DNA of 64,000 nt from WHSW01 sp963821025 (GTDB lineage Bacteria > Actinomycetota > Thermoleophilia > Solirubrobacterales > 70-9), in assembly GCA_963821025.1 (NCBI GenBank), contig CAWGCG010000003.1:1240001-1304000 (forward strand), read 5' to 3'. Within the stretch, counting starts at the first letter, position 1. Each line of letters starts with the position of its first letter. The position numbers and the translations under genes were made by a program. This document shows positions 17,184 to 26,236 of the stretch, in pieces. The notes beneath the pieces were generated by a model. The model was not told the origin of the DNA. It searched no databases and saw only the letters and a list, made by a program, of their open reading frames with translations.

Positions 17184-19513
17184 GCGGGGTCGAGGTCGAG
17201 CAGGAACGGCGGATCGTCGGCTCCGAGCTGGCCCGCCACGACGCGATCGAGAAGGTCCAGGGCCGGACGATCTACGCCGCGGACTTCGGACTTCCGCGAA
17301 TGCTGCACGCGATGCTGAAACGCTCCGACTACGCCCACGCGAGGTTGACTCGAGTCGACGTCTCCGAGGCGGCGGCGCTCGACGGGGTGGTCGCTGTCTA
17401 CACCGCGGCGGACGTCCCCCAGAACACGGTCTGGGTCGACGTCCCCGGGCAGACTCTCGAGGTCGGGGCGCTGAAAGCGCGATCGAACGTGCTCGCCGAG
17501 GAGATCGTCCGCTATCACGGTGAGCCGGTCGCGCTGGTTGCCGCCGAAAACGAGGACGCGGCCCTGGCCGCTCTCAACGCGATCGTCATCGACTACGAAC
17601 CCCTGCCGGTGGTCGACGACCCCGAGCGAGCCCTCGACCCCGACGGGCCGCAGCTGCACGAGGGCGGCAATCTACTCGCTCACTGGGAGCTCGAGGAGGG
17701 GCGAGTGGAGCCGGCGCTCGCCGGCGCTGACGTCGTGGTCGATAACGAGTACCGCACCCAGTTCATCGACCATGCCTACCTCGAACCTGAAGCGGGGGTG
17801 GCGTGGCCCGACACGGACGGGGTGATCACGATCCGCGCCGCGACCCAGGTGGTCGAGCACTTCCGCGACGTCGCCAGGATTCTCGAGCTTCCCGACAACA
17901 AGGTCCGCTTGATCACGCCCTACGTCGGCGGCGGGTTCGGTGGCAAGGAGGACATGACGGTCGAGCCGTACCTCGGGATCGTCGTCGCCTCGACCGGGCG
18001 GCCGGTGCGGATGGTCTGGAGCCGCCAGGAATCGTTGCTGGCGCGCCAGAACCGCCACGCGGTGCGGATGCGCTACCGGACTGGGGCCGACGCCGATGGG
18101 CGCCTCGTGGCGATGGACGTTGACATCCTCTCCGACGGCGGCGCCTACGCCCTGCTCAGCGCCCTCGTCCTCTTGTACTCGACGACCTGCGCGACCGGCC
18201 CCTACAGGTGTCCGAACGTCCGCATTCGGGCGCGGACCGTGTACACCAACCACACCCCCTGCAGCGCGATGCGAGGCTTCGGGGGCATGCAAGTCACCCT
18301 CGGTTACGAGGGGCAGATGGATCTGCTCGCGGGCGAGCTCGGCCTCGATCCGCTCGAGCTGCGCCGGCGCAACTTCATCGAGCAGGGCGACACCCTGCCG
18401 ATCGGCCAGCGCCTCGAGACCGCGGTCGAGCTGCCCCAGTTGCTCGACTCGCTGAGCGACTACCTGCCGCCGCTGCCGCGGCCCAGCGACTCCGGTAAAC
18501 GCGTCGGCCGCGGGTTCGCCTGCAACCTGCAACCGTACGGCCGCTGCATCTGGCTCAACGACTGGGCGAGCGCCTGGATCGGCTTCGAACTCGACGGGAC
18601 CCTGGTGATCCGGATCGCGGTGCCCGACATCGGCGGCGGGCAGGCCTCGTCGCTCGTGCAGATCGCATCGGAGGTCCTCGGGCCGCCGCCCGACCGGATC
18701 ATGATCCACATCGGTGACTCGGCACTCAACCCGCTGACCGGGACGACGACCGCGACGCGCCAGCTCTACATGTCGGGCAACGCGGTGCTGAAGGCGGCGC
18801 GGGAGCTCCGGGATGCGCTCAGCCAGGTCGCTGCCGAACTGCTCGAGACGGACACCGCGCGGGTCGAGTTCGGGCCCGAGGGAGTCCACGAGCGTGACGG
18901 CGAGCGCTCGGTCTCGTTCCCGGCGCTGCTCGCCGCGTGCGCGTCGGTGGACGTCTCCTGGCACGTTCTCGCGACTCACCGCGCGCCGAAGGGCGTCCCG
19001 TGGCAGGCCGATCAGAGCTGGCGCGGCCAGGTCTTCCCCGACTTCACCTACGGGTGTCATGCGATCGATGTCGAGGTCGACCTCGACACCGGCCGGGTTC
19101 GGCCGTTGCGCTACGTCGCGGCCCACGATGTCGGGCAGGCGATCAATCCGCAATCGGTGGAGGGCCAGATCGAAGGCGCGGTCGCGATGGGGCTCGGATT
19201 CGCGCTCTCGGAGCGGATCGTGTTCCGGGAGGCCCAGAACCTGACCGGGCTGTTTGCGAAATACCTGATCCCGACCGCGGTCGAGGTCCCCGAGATCGAC
19301 TCGATCATCATCGAGAGCGGAGAGGGCGTCGGGCCGTTCAACGCGCGCGGCATCGGAGAACCGCCGATCGGACCTCCCGCGCCGGCGGTCGCCGCTGCGA
19401 TCGGCGCCGCGACCGGGGTGAGGCTGACCGAGCTGCCGTTCACCCCCGAGCGGGTGCGGGCCGCGATCCGCGAATACGACGGCGCCCGAGATCGACAAAC
19501 CCGAGCGAGTTGA
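17180..19513 (+). CDS. molybdenum hydroxylase, molybdopterin large subunit
   Basis: 777-aa catalytic subunit of the xanthine oxidase family. Cofactor and active-site motifs visible are GGGFGGKE (250-257), CSAMRGFGGMQ, the GRGFACN region, and the terminal GIGEPP with catalytic Glu E727. The AYXCSFR loop of true form-I CO dehydrogenase is absent, so a CO role is unlikely; purine, aldehyde or N-heterocycle hydroxylation remain possible. The context of aminotransferases and an amine-type importer favours an aldehyde or heterocycle derived from an amine. It needs a molybdenum cofactor with chaperone genes that are not in this window. Confidence 0.92.
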   Translation: MSGVEVEQERRIVGSELARHDAIEKVQGRTIYAADFGLPRMLHAMLKRSDYAHARLTRVDVSEAAALDGVVAVYTAADVPQNTVWVDVPGQTLEVGALKARSNVLAEEIVRYHGEPVALVAAENEDAALAALNAIVIDYEPLPVVDDPERALDPDGPQLHEGGNLLAHWELEEGRVEPALAGADVVVDNEYRTQFIDHAYLEPEAGVAWPDTDGVITIRAATQVVEHFRDVARILELPDNKVRLITPYVGGGFGGKEDMTVEPYLGIVVASTGRPVRMVWSRQESLLARQNRHAVRMRYRTGADADGRLVAMDVDILSDGGAYALLSALVLLYSTTCATGPYRCPNVRIRARTVYTNHTPCSAMRGFGGMQVTLGYEGQMDLLAGELGLDPLELRRRNFIEQGDTLPIGQRLETAVELPQLLDSLSDYLPPLPRPSDSGKRVGRGFACNLQPYGRCIWLNDWASAWIGFELDGTLVIRIAVPDIGGGQASSLVQIASEVLGPPPDRIMIHIGDSALNPLTGTTTATRQLYMSGNAVLKAARELRDALSQVAAELLETDTARVEFGPEGVHERDGERSVSFPALLAACASVDVSWHVLATHRAPKGVPWQADQSWRGQVFPDFTYGCHAIDVEVDLDTGRVRPLRYVAAHDVGQAINPQSVEGQIEGAVAMGLGFALSERIVFREAQNLTGLFAKYLIPTAVEVPEIDSIIIESGEGVGPFNARGIGEPPIGPPAPAVAAAIGAATGVRLTELPFTPERVRAAIREYDGARDRQTRAS

Positions 19514-19544
19514 ACGAAGGTGCGTTTCACGATGCGAGAAGGTG

Positions 19545-19573
19545 TTTTGCGAAGTGAGAAAAGTGGATATACG
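19545..19573 (+). promoter_or_regulatory. internal promoter before the aminotransferase
   Basis: TTTTGC (19545-19550) and TATACG (19568-19573) are separated by 17 bp in an unusually AT-rich 101-bp gap after the large subunit. A TTTCAC half-site at 19525-19530 and a GTGAGAAAA segment overlap it, so the IclR protein may also act here. Confidence 0.45.
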
Positions 19574-19614
19574 ATCGCCGAGAGCATCGGCGCAGCACTG
19601 AAGAGGAGGACGAA

Positions 19615-20979
19615 ATGGCGCTGACCGCAGCCGGGGCGAGCCGCACCGCGGACGAGCTCGCGACGATCGACCGTGACCTGATCATCCATCCCTATCTGCC
19701 GCGTGCCGTCGAGGAGCGTGTGGTGATGGTCGAGGGCGACGGCTGCCGGCTGCGCGACGTCGAGGGTCGCGAGTATCTCGACGCCACGGGAGGCCTCTGG
19801 CTGGCGCAGATCGGGCACGGCCGTCGAGAGGTCGCCGCAGCCGCAGCGAGGCAGATGGAGCGGCTCGAGTATTTCACCAGCTTCTGGGAGTTCTCGAACG
19901 AGCCGGCGATCACGCTCGCCGAGCGTCTGGTCTCGATCTCGCCACCGAAGCAGACGCACGTCTACTTCACCAGCGGTGGCTCGGAGGGCAACGAGGCGGC
20001 GCTGAAGATGGCCCGCTACGCCCACTCCCGGCGCGGGCAGCCGGAGCGCACCTGGGTGCTGGCACGGCACCATGCCTACCACGGCGTCGGCTACGGCTCC
20101 GGCACGGCGACCGGCTTTCCCGTCTATCACGAGGGCTTCGGGCCGATGCTGCCGAACGTCCGGCATCTGACGCCCCCATGGCCGTACCGCGCCGAGCTCT
20201 TCGATGGCGACGATCCGACCGACTTCTGTGTCCGCGAGCTCGAGCGGACGATCGATGAGCTCGGCGCCGATCAGATCGCCGCGTTCATCGGCGAGCCGGT
20301 GATGGGCGTCGCCGGGATGATCGTGCCGCCCGATGACTACTGGCCTCGGATCGCGGAGCTGCTGCAGGCGAACGGGATCACCCTGATCTTCGACGAGGTG
20401 GTCTCAGCCTACGGGCGCATCGGCCACTGGTTCGCGGCCGAGCACTTCGGCGTCGAGCCCGACATCATCGTCACCGCGAAGGGGATCACCTCGGGCTACG
20501 CCCCGCTGGGCGCGGTGCTGGTCAGCGAGGCGATCGCCGATGCGATCACCGAGGAGGGATTCCCGATGGGGTTCACCTACAACGGTCACCCGACCTCATG
20601 CGCCGTGGCGCTCGCCAATCTCGACGTGATCGAGTCCGAGGGGCTCCTGGAACGTGCCCGCGAGACCGGTGACTACATCCTCGAGCGGCTGCGCGGACTC
20701 CTCGATCTGCCGGTGGTCGGCGAGGTTCGCGGAGTCGGGATGATGCACGCGGTTGAGCTGGTCGGCGATCGCGATACCCGCGAGCCGCTGGCGATGGACT
20801 CGGCGCCCCAGGACGTGATCCGCCGCGAGACCGGGGTGATCGTCCGCGATTGCGGCCACAGCCTGGTGATCTCCCCGCCTTTGATCCTCTCGCGCGCGGA
20901 GTCCGACGAGGTCGTCGATGCGATGCGCTCGGTGCTCGAGCGCACCGATGAGTCGGGCCGGATCGAGCCACGGGACTGA
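19615..20979 (+). CDS. class-III aminotransferase (omega-aminotransferase type)
   Basis: 454-aa PLP-dependent class-III transaminase. The PLP lysine is K289 in TAKGITSGYAPLGA, with FTSGGSEGNEAA (phosphate binding), HHAYHG and the IFDEVVSAYGRIG aspartate region all present. This group usually uses omega-amines, beta-alanine or taurine-like donors with pyruvate or 2-oxoglutarate, producing aldehydes; the next-door molybdenum hydroxylase could oxidise such an aldehyde. A strong AGAGGAGG site precedes the ATG. It begins a second segment of the cluster with its own candidate promoter. Confidence 0.9.
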   Translation: MALTAAGASRTADELATIDRDLIIHPYLPRAVEERVVMVEGDGCRLRDVEGREYLDATGGLWLAQIGHGRREVAAAAARQMERLEYFTSFWEFSNEPAITLAERLVSISPPKQTHVYFTSGGSEGNEAALKMARYAHSRRGQPERTWVLARHHAYHGVGYGSGTATGFPVYHEGFGPMLPNVRHLTPPWPYRAELFDGDDPTDFCVRELERTIDELGADQIAAFIGEPVMGVAGMIVPPDDYWPRIAELLQANGITLIFDEVVSAYGRIGHWFAAEHFGVEPDIIVTAKGITSGYAPLGAVLVSEAIADAITEEGFPMGFTYNGHPTSCAVALANLDVIESEGLLERARETGDYILERLRGLLDLPVVGEVRGVGMMHAVELVGDRDTREPLAMDSAPQDVIRRETGVIVRDCGHSLVISPPLILSRAESDEVVDAMRSVLERTDESGRIEPRD

Positions 20980-21079
20980 TCGGGGCCTGCCGAGGCGATG
21001 CACGCGCTCGACGAGCACACGGTCTGAAGACCACCTGGAGGAAGTTTTGAGAAGTTGGCAAACGAGCAGAGGAGACGTG

Positions 21080-22117
21080 ATGGACACCGCGACCAAGGAC
21101 TACTCGATCACCAGGCTGGCGACGTCGCTGGGGTTGGTGGTGGCGCTGGCGCTGTTCGTCTCAGCCTGCGGTGGCGATGACGAGTCCGACAGCTCGTCGG
21201 CGGGCGGCGGCGGTGAGGTGACCGAGGTCGCGATCGGCACCCAGCCCTGGATCGGCTACGGGCCGTTCTGGATCGCGGACGACCAGGGCTTCGACACCGA
21301 CCACGGGGTCGACATCAAGCTGGTCAACTTCTCCACCGACCAGGACCTCGAGTCCGGGTTCGCGAGCGGCAAGTTCCAGGCGGCCAACAACGCCAACAAC
21401 ACGCTGATCCGGCTCGCCGACCTCGGCCTCGACTTCAAGGTCGTGCTGATGGAGGACGTCTCGCTGGAGGCGGACGCGGTCGTCTCCTGCAATCCGGATA
21501 TCAAGTCGATCGAGGACGTCGAGGGCGCCAAGGTCGCGTTCGAGGAGTTCTCGGTCTCCGACGTGCTCTTCAACTACGCGCTCAGCGAGGCCGGGCTCGA
21601 CATCGACTCGATCGACTACGTCCCGCTCCCCGCGGCCGATGCCGGCACGGCGGCGGTCGCCGGCCGGGTCGACGTTGCGGTCACCTACGAGCCCTACCTG
21701 CAGGCGGCCGTCAAGGAGGGAGACGACTGCAAGATCATCTACACCGCGGGCGAGAAAGAGGGGCTGATCTCGGACGCACTCGCGATCAACTCGGAGTTCG
21801 CCGAGAGCGATCCCGATGCGGTCACCGGTGTCCTGCAGGCGTGGGGCGACGCGGTCGACTACTACAACGAGAACCCCGAGGACGCGCAGGCGATCATCGC
21901 CGAGAACGTGGGTGAGAAGCCCGAGGCGCTCGGCCCCAGCTTCAAGGGCGTCGAGCTGTTCGACCTGCAGCAGTCCCAGGACTTCCTCGAGAACGACTAC
22001 GAGGCGCTCTGGAACGACATTCGCACGATCATGTTCGACCAGGGCCAGATCGAGACCGAGCCCGAGGTGAGCGACTACCTCGACACCTCGTTCGGCGAGC
22101 AGGCGCTCGGCGAGTAG
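21080..22117 (+). CDS. ABC importer substrate-binding lipoprotein (NitT/TauT, NMT1/THI5-like)
   Basis: 345-aa extracytoplasmic binding protein. A signal peptide with lipobox FVSACGG makes Cys the lipidated residue, followed by an acidic-Ser-Gly linker. The mature part has the family opening EVAIGTQPWIGYGPFWIADD and a two-lobed periplasmic fold (SsuA/TauA/THI5 type), used for sulfonates, nitrate, taurine, pyrimidine precursors or aromatic amines. ATG 21080 lies 5 bases after GGAG. It is followed by its permease and ATPase genes, so the importer is complete. Confidence 0.9.
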   Translation: MDTATKDYSITRLATSLGLVVALALFVSACGGDDESDSSSAGGGGEVTEVAIGTQPWIGYGPFWIADDQGFDTDHGVDIKLVNFSTDQDLESGFASGKFQAANNANNTLIRLADLGLDFKVVLMEDVSLEADAVVSCNPDIKSIEDVEGAKVAFEEFSVSDVLFNYALSEAGLDIDSIDYVPLPAADAGTAAVAGRVDVAVTYEPYLQAAVKEGDDCKIIYTAGEKEGLISDALAINSEFAESDPDAVTGVLQAWGDAVDYYNENPEDAQAIIAENVGEKPEALGPSFKGVELFDLQQSQDFLENDYEALWNDIRTIMFDQGQIETEPEVSDYLDTSFGEQALGE

Positions 22118-22121
22118 CCGG

Positions 22122-22982
22122 GTGGCGGGCGCTGCGGATCAAGCGGCGACGGAGGCCCCCGGCGGGGCTCCCGTCGCCGCGCGCCCGAAGCGCACACGGA
22201 GGCGCAGGCTGTTCCGGCTATACAGCCCGATCGAGCCGCGCACCTACCTGATCATCGCGATCGCGTCGTTCGCGGCGGTGCTCGGCGGCTGGTGGCTGGC
22301 GGCAGAGGTCAACCTTGCGAAGGACATCTTCCTGCCGACGCCCGCGGACGTCTGGAGCGCCGGGGTCGAGGCCGCCAAGGACGGCACCCTTTGGGACGAC
22401 GCGCGGGCCAGCTTCGTGCGGATCACGATCGGCTTTTCGATCTCGACCATATTGGCGCTGCCGATCGGGATCCTGATCGGGACCTATCGGGCCGCCGAGG
22501 CGGCGGTCGAGCCGTCGGTTGATTTCATCCGTTACATGCCGGCGGTGGCGTTCGTGCCGTTGACCATCGTCTGGGTCGGCGTCGACGAGCCCCAGAAGTG
22601 GTTGATCATCTTCATCGGCACCTTCTTTCAGCAGGTGCTGCTGGTTCAGGACAACGTCAAGCGAGTGCCACGCGAGTACGTGAACATCGGGCACACGCTC
22701 GGGATGAAGGACCACACGGTGCTCCGGCGGATTGTGTTGCCGGCCAGCGCGCCGGCGATCTGGGACACATTGCGGATCACGCTCGGCTGGGCCTGGACCT
22801 GGCTCGTGGTCGCCGAGCTGGTCGCCGCCTCCAACGGCCTCGGCCATTCGATCATCATCGCTCAGCGCTTCTTTCAGACCGAGACGATCTTCCTCGGGAT
22901 CATCGTCATCGGACTGCTCGGGCTGATCATGGATCAGGCGATGAAGCTCGCCGGCAAGCGTCTGTTTCGATGGGCGGAGTGA
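22122..22982 (+). CDS. ABC importer permease (SsuC/TauC type)
   Basis: 286-aa inner-membrane permease with about six helices and the BPD_transp_1 EAA-type coupling region around VNIGHTLGMKDHTVLRRIVLP (EYVNIGHTLG...). The N terminus carries a basic stretch (RPKRTRRRR) before the first helix, as in many actinobacterial permeases. The GTG start lies four bases after the binding-protein stop, and its end overlaps the ATPase start (GTGA). Confidence 0.9.
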   Translation: MAGAADQAATEAPGGAPVAARPKRTRRRRLFRLYSPIEPRTYLIIAIASFAAVLGGWWLAAEVNLAKDIFLPTPADVWSAGVEAAKDGTLWDDARASFVRITIGFSISTILALPIGILIGTYRAAEAAVEPSVDFIRYMPAVAFVPLTIVWVGVDEPQKWLIIFIGTFFQQVLLVQDNVKRVPREYVNIGHTLGMKDHTVLRRIVLPASAPAIWDTLRITLGWAWTWLVVAELVAASNGLGHSIIIAQRFFQTETIFLGIIVIGLLGLIMDQAMKLAGKRLFRWAE

Positions 22983-23782
22983 GGCCGTCGATGGAGGCGC
23001 CGAAGCTGTCGGTTCGCGGCCTGCGCAAGGTGTTCGAGGACCGCAGGTCGGGAGAGGTGGTGGCGCTCGACGGGGTCGACTTCGAGATCGCCGAGAAGGA
23101 GTTCGTGACCGTGATCGGGACCAGCGGCTGCGGCAAGTCGACCATGCTCTCGATCATCGCCGGGCTCGAGGAGGAGACCGACGGGGTCGTGCTAGTCGAC
23201 TCAGAGCAGGTGCTCAGCCCCGGGCGCGATCGGGGGGTCGTCTTTCAGAGCTACACCCTGTTCCCCTGGCTGACCGCGCAGAAGAACGTCGAGTTTGCGC
23301 TCAAGGGCTCGAGCAAGGAGCGCGCCGACATCGCGCGCGACCACCTCGACCTGGTCGGGCTCGAGCAGTTCGCGGACGCCTATCCGAGCCAGCTCTCGGG
23401 CGGCATGCGACAGCGGGTCGCAATCGCGCGCGCTCTCTCCTACAAGCCGGAGGTCCTGCTGATGGACGAGCCCTTCGGGGCACTCGACGCCCAGACGCGC
23501 CAGCTGATGCAGGAGCTGTTGACCAAGGTCTGGGAGGAGCACCGGCTGACGGTCATGTTCGTCACCCACGACATCGACGAGGCCGTCTTTCTCTCCGACC
23601 GGGTGCTGGTGATGACCTCGCGTCCGGGCAGGATCAAGGAGGAGCTGCGGATCGAGATCGAGCGTCCGCGCACCTTCGAGATCTTCTCGACGCCCGAGTT
23701 CTTCGAGTTCAAGGCGCGGCTGCTGAAGTCGGTGCGCGAGGAGAGCCTGCGCTCCGCCGAGGCCATGGAAGCGATCGCATGA
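22979..23782 (+). CDS. ABC importer ATPase (SsuB/TauB type)
   Basis: About 267 aa. Walker A GTSGCGKST, Q-loop VVFQSYTLFPW, signature LSGGMRQR, Walker B VLLMDEPFGALD and H-loop THDIDEA are all intact. It energises the NitT/TauT-type importer encoded just upstream. I start at GTG 22979, which overlaps the permease stop; ATG 22991 is an alternative four codons later. The stop overlaps the start of the M20 gene, so transport and hydrolysis are translationally linked. Confidence 0.9.
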   Translation: MRPSMEAPKLSVRGLRKVFEDRRSGEVVALDGVDFEIAEKEFVTVIGTSGCGKSTMLSIIAGLEEETDGVVLVDSEQVLSPGRDRGVVFQSYTLFPWLTAQKNVEFALKGSSKERADIARDHLDLVGLEQFADAYPSQLSGGMRQRVAIARALSYKPEVLLMDEPFGALDAQTRQLMQELLTKVWEEHRLTVMFVTHDIDEAVFLSDRVLVMTSRPGRIKEELRIEIERPRTFEIFSTPEFFEFKARLLKSVREESLRSAEAMEAIA

Positions 23783-25134
23783 CCGACGAGGCGCGGGTGA
23801 TCGCGGCGCTCGAGGACCGATCGGACGAGCTCGTCTCGCTGGCGTCCGAGCTGATCCGGTTCGACACGACGACCAGAGGTGAGCCCGCCGAGCCGGCTCG
23901 CGACGAGGCTCCCCTGCAGGATCAACTCGCGGCGCGGCTCGAGTCCGCCGGAGCCGAGGTCGAGCTCTGGGAGCCGCGGGCCGGCGAGCTCGACCCCTGG
24001 CGACGCCAGGTGCCCGCGGGGCTCGGCTTCGCGGGGCGCCCTCAGCTCGTGGCGCGCTTCCCGGGCGCGGCCGAGGGCCCGAGCCTGCTTCTCAACGGCC
24101 ACATCGATGTCGTCTCGGCCGAACCTCGCGAGCGCTGGACGAGCGACCCGTTCGAGCCCGAAGTTCGCGACGGTCGCCTCTACGGCCGTGGAGCCTGCGA
24201 CATGAAGGGCGGCGTCGCGGCGATGGTGCTCGCGGCGATCGCGCTCGCCGAGTCCGGGATCGAGCTCGGGGGCGAGCTGATCGTGACCACGGTCACCGAC
24301 GAAGAGTGGAACGGGGCCGGGGCGCTCGCGCTCGCCACCCGCGGCGAGATCGCCGACGCCGGGATCATCCCCGAGGCCACCGGGTTCGAGCCGTGGATCG
24401 CCTGCCGTGGGGTGCTCAACCCGACCGTGACCGTGCTCGGTCGCCCCGGCCACGCCGAGATGCCGCAGCCCGACTGGCGCGAGGGCGGCGCCGTGAACGC
24501 GATCGAGAAGTCGACGATCGTGCTCGACGCGGTTCGCTCCCTGCGCGAACGTTGGCGCGAGCGCGACGGCGGCCATCCGCTGCTCGCCCCCGGGGAGCTG
24601 GTGCCGACCGTGATCGAGGGCGGCGAGTGGTGGGTCAACTACCCGGCCTCGTGCACGACGACGGTCGACGTCACCTACCTGCCGGCGCAGGGCGACGCCG
24701 ACGGCGGCTGGGGCACTGGTCTCGAGCGCGAGATCGAGGACTGGATTCTCGCCCGCAGCTCCGAGGACGCCTGGCTCGCCGAGCACCCGCCGAGCTTCGA
24801 ATGGGGCACCAACCTGGCGCCGGCAGAGATCGCCGCCGAGCACCCGATCGTCGAGTGCGCGCTCGCGGCCGGCGAGGCGATCGGCCGCCCCGGCAGGGCG
24901 GCGGCGCTGCAGGGCTGGCACGACGCCGCGACCTTCACCCGCTTCGGTACCCCGACGATCAGCTACGGGCCCGCGGGACTCTCGAACGACGGCGAGACGA
25001 TGGCCCACGCCGTCGACGAGTTCGTGCCCGTCGACGACCTCGTCGCCTGCGCGCAGGCGCTGGCGATCGCCGCCATGCGCTGGAGCGTCGCCCCCGAGCC
25101 CCGATCCACAAGCGAAGCGAAGGCGCGCCGGTGA
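23779..25134 (+). CDS. M20 family metallohydrolase (ArgE/DapE-like)
   Basis: 451-aa di-zinc amidohydrolase. Metal ligands are in NGHIDVVSAEP (His and downstream Asp), GRGACDMKGG (bridging Asp), the catalytic TDEEWNG glutamates and the C-terminal region before DDLVACAQA. The dimerisation domain with GRPGHAEMPQPDW is present. Family members hydrolyse N-acyl or N-carbamoyl amino acids or small peptides. Position between the importer and a DUF6282 hydrolase suggests that it opens or deacylates the imported compound. Confidence 0.87.
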   Translation: MTDEARVIAALEDRSDELVSLASELIRFDTTTRGEPAEPARDEAPLQDQLAARLESAGAEVELWEPRAGELDPWRRQVPAGLGFAGRPQLVARFPGAAEGPSLLLNGHIDVVSAEPRERWTSDPFEPEVRDGRLYGRGACDMKGGVAAMVLAAIALAESGIELGGELIVTTVTDEEWNGAGALALATRGEIADAGIIPEATGFEPWIACRGVLNPTVTVLGRPGHAEMPQPDWREGGAVNAIEKSTIVLDAVRSLRERWRERDGGHPLLAPGELVPTVIEGGEWWVNYPASCTTTVDVTYLPAQGDADGGWGTGLEREIEDWILARSSEDAWLAEHPPSFEWGTNLAPAEIAAEHPIVECALAAGEAIGRPGRAAALQGWHDAATFTRFGTPTISYGPAGLSNDGETMAHAVDEFVPVDDLVACAQALAIAAMRWSVAPEPRSTSEAKARR

Positions 25135-26015
25135 GACCCGATCTGAAGCTGCTCGTCGATGCGATCGACATGCACGCGCACACCCACCCGGCGCTGTTTC
25201 GCCGGCCGATCGACGACGCCGACCTGGCCTCGCACGCGATCGACTTCGGGATGCGCGGGTTCGTGCTCAAGGACCACGACAGCGACACCACCGGTCGCGC
25301 CTACCACGTCGCGCGCCAGTTCCGCGGCGTGCAGCCTTTCGGCGCCGTCGTCCTCAACCGCTCGGTCGGCGGGCTCAACCCGGCCGTGGTGCAGTCGGCG
25401 CTCCAGTACGGCGCCCGGGTGATCTGGATGCCCAGCAACCACTCCAAATACCACGCCGACTATTTCGACATGCCCGACTATCCGCAGCTCGGGCGCCGCA
25501 GCCCGCAGCTTCCCGGCGAGGGGGTGACGGTCTTCGACGAGCGCGGCGAGCTGAAGCCGGAGGTGGGAACGATCTGCGATCTGGTCGCCGAGGAGGACGC
25601 CTGCCTGGCGACCGGGCACCTGAGCATCGAGGAGACCCGGGCGCTGCAGGCCGAGGCGACCACGCGCGGGGTGAAGAAGTTCCTCGTCACCCACGTCAAT
25701 TGGGCTCTGACCAGGTACGAGCTCGACGTCCAGCGCGAGCTGATCGCGAACGGCGCCTATCTCGAGTACGTCGCCGTCTCCTGCGTCTCGCCGATCTTCT
25801 GGGAGCAGAAGCCGGACGAGCTCGCCGAGTGGGTCGGCGAGCTTGGCGGCGATCGCCTCATCTTGAGCTCCGATCTCGGCCAGGCCTCGGCGGCGCCGCA
25901 TCCGGAGGGCATGAGGATGCTGCTCACCTCGATGCTCGACGTCGGCGCCGACTATGACGAGCTCGAGAAGATGACGAAAGCCAACCCCGCCCACCTGCTC
26001 GGGATCTCAGCCTGA
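25131..26015 (+). CDS. DUF6282 family amidohydrolase-like protein
   Basis: 294-aa protein with a TIM-barrel metal-hydrolase look: N-terminal DMHAHTHP (residues 13-20), KDHDSDTTGRAYHV, MPSNHSKYHAD, HLSIEE, THVNW and SSDLGQ, each a potential metal ligand or catalytic segment at a strand end. It matches DUF6282 as I recognise it; the reaction is unknown. GTG 25131 overlaps the M20 stop (GTGA). The association with the Mo hydroxylase and importer suggests hydrolysis of a ring or amide intermediate. Confidence 0.75.
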   Translation: MRPDLKLLVDAIDMHAHTHPALFRRPIDDADLASHAIDFGMRGFVLKDHDSDTTGRAYHVARQFRGVQPFGAVVLNRSVGGLNPAVVQSALQYGARVIWMPSNHSKYHADYFDMPDYPQLGRRSPQLPGEGVTVFDERGELKPEVGTICDLVAEEDACLATGHLSIEETRALQAEATTRGVKKFLVTHVNWALTRYELDVQRELIANGAYLEYVAVSCVSPIFWEQKPDELAEWVGELGGDRLILSSDLGQASAAPHPEGMRMLLTSMLDVGADYDELEKMTKANPAHLLGISA

Positions 26016-26043
26016 GTGGGGGCCGGCCGACCAAGGAGGATAA

Positions 26044-26232
26044 ATGCCGATCATCGAGGTGAAGGCGTTCGACCGCCGATTCGATGACCCGAAGGCCACC
26101 GAGCGTTTGATCGCAAATCTCACCGATGCGCTCTGTGACGTCTTCGGGGAGGAAGTGCGGGCCGAGACGTGGGTCATCGTGGAGGGCGTCTCGCCTTCCA
26201 ACTGGGGCTTCGCCGGCAAGGTTCGGGAGTGA
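26044..26232 (+). CDS. 4-oxalocrotonate tautomerase-like enzyme
   Basis: 62-aa small tautomerase. After Met removal the N-terminal catalytic proline is exposed (MPIIEVKAF), as in the 4-OT/MIF superfamily, and the length is typical of the hexameric 4-OT group. The C-terminal VIVEGVSPSNWGFAGK matches the usual closing strand. It would isomerise an enol/keto or unsaturated acid intermediate. A near-perfect AAGGAGG site lies a few bases upstream. It sits between DUF6282 and the second aminotransferase. Confidence 0.85.
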   Translation: MPIIEVKAFDRRFDDPKATERLIANLTDALCDVFGEEVRAETWVIVEGVSPSNWGFAGKVRE

Positions 26233-26236
26233 ACGG

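Noticed and set aside
15823..19513. Aerobic CO dehydrogenase (coxMSL)
   Set aside because: Gene order and subunits fit, but the AYXCSFR active-site loop of form-I CoxL is missing and the sequence around CSAMRGFGG is of the general xanthine-oxidase type.
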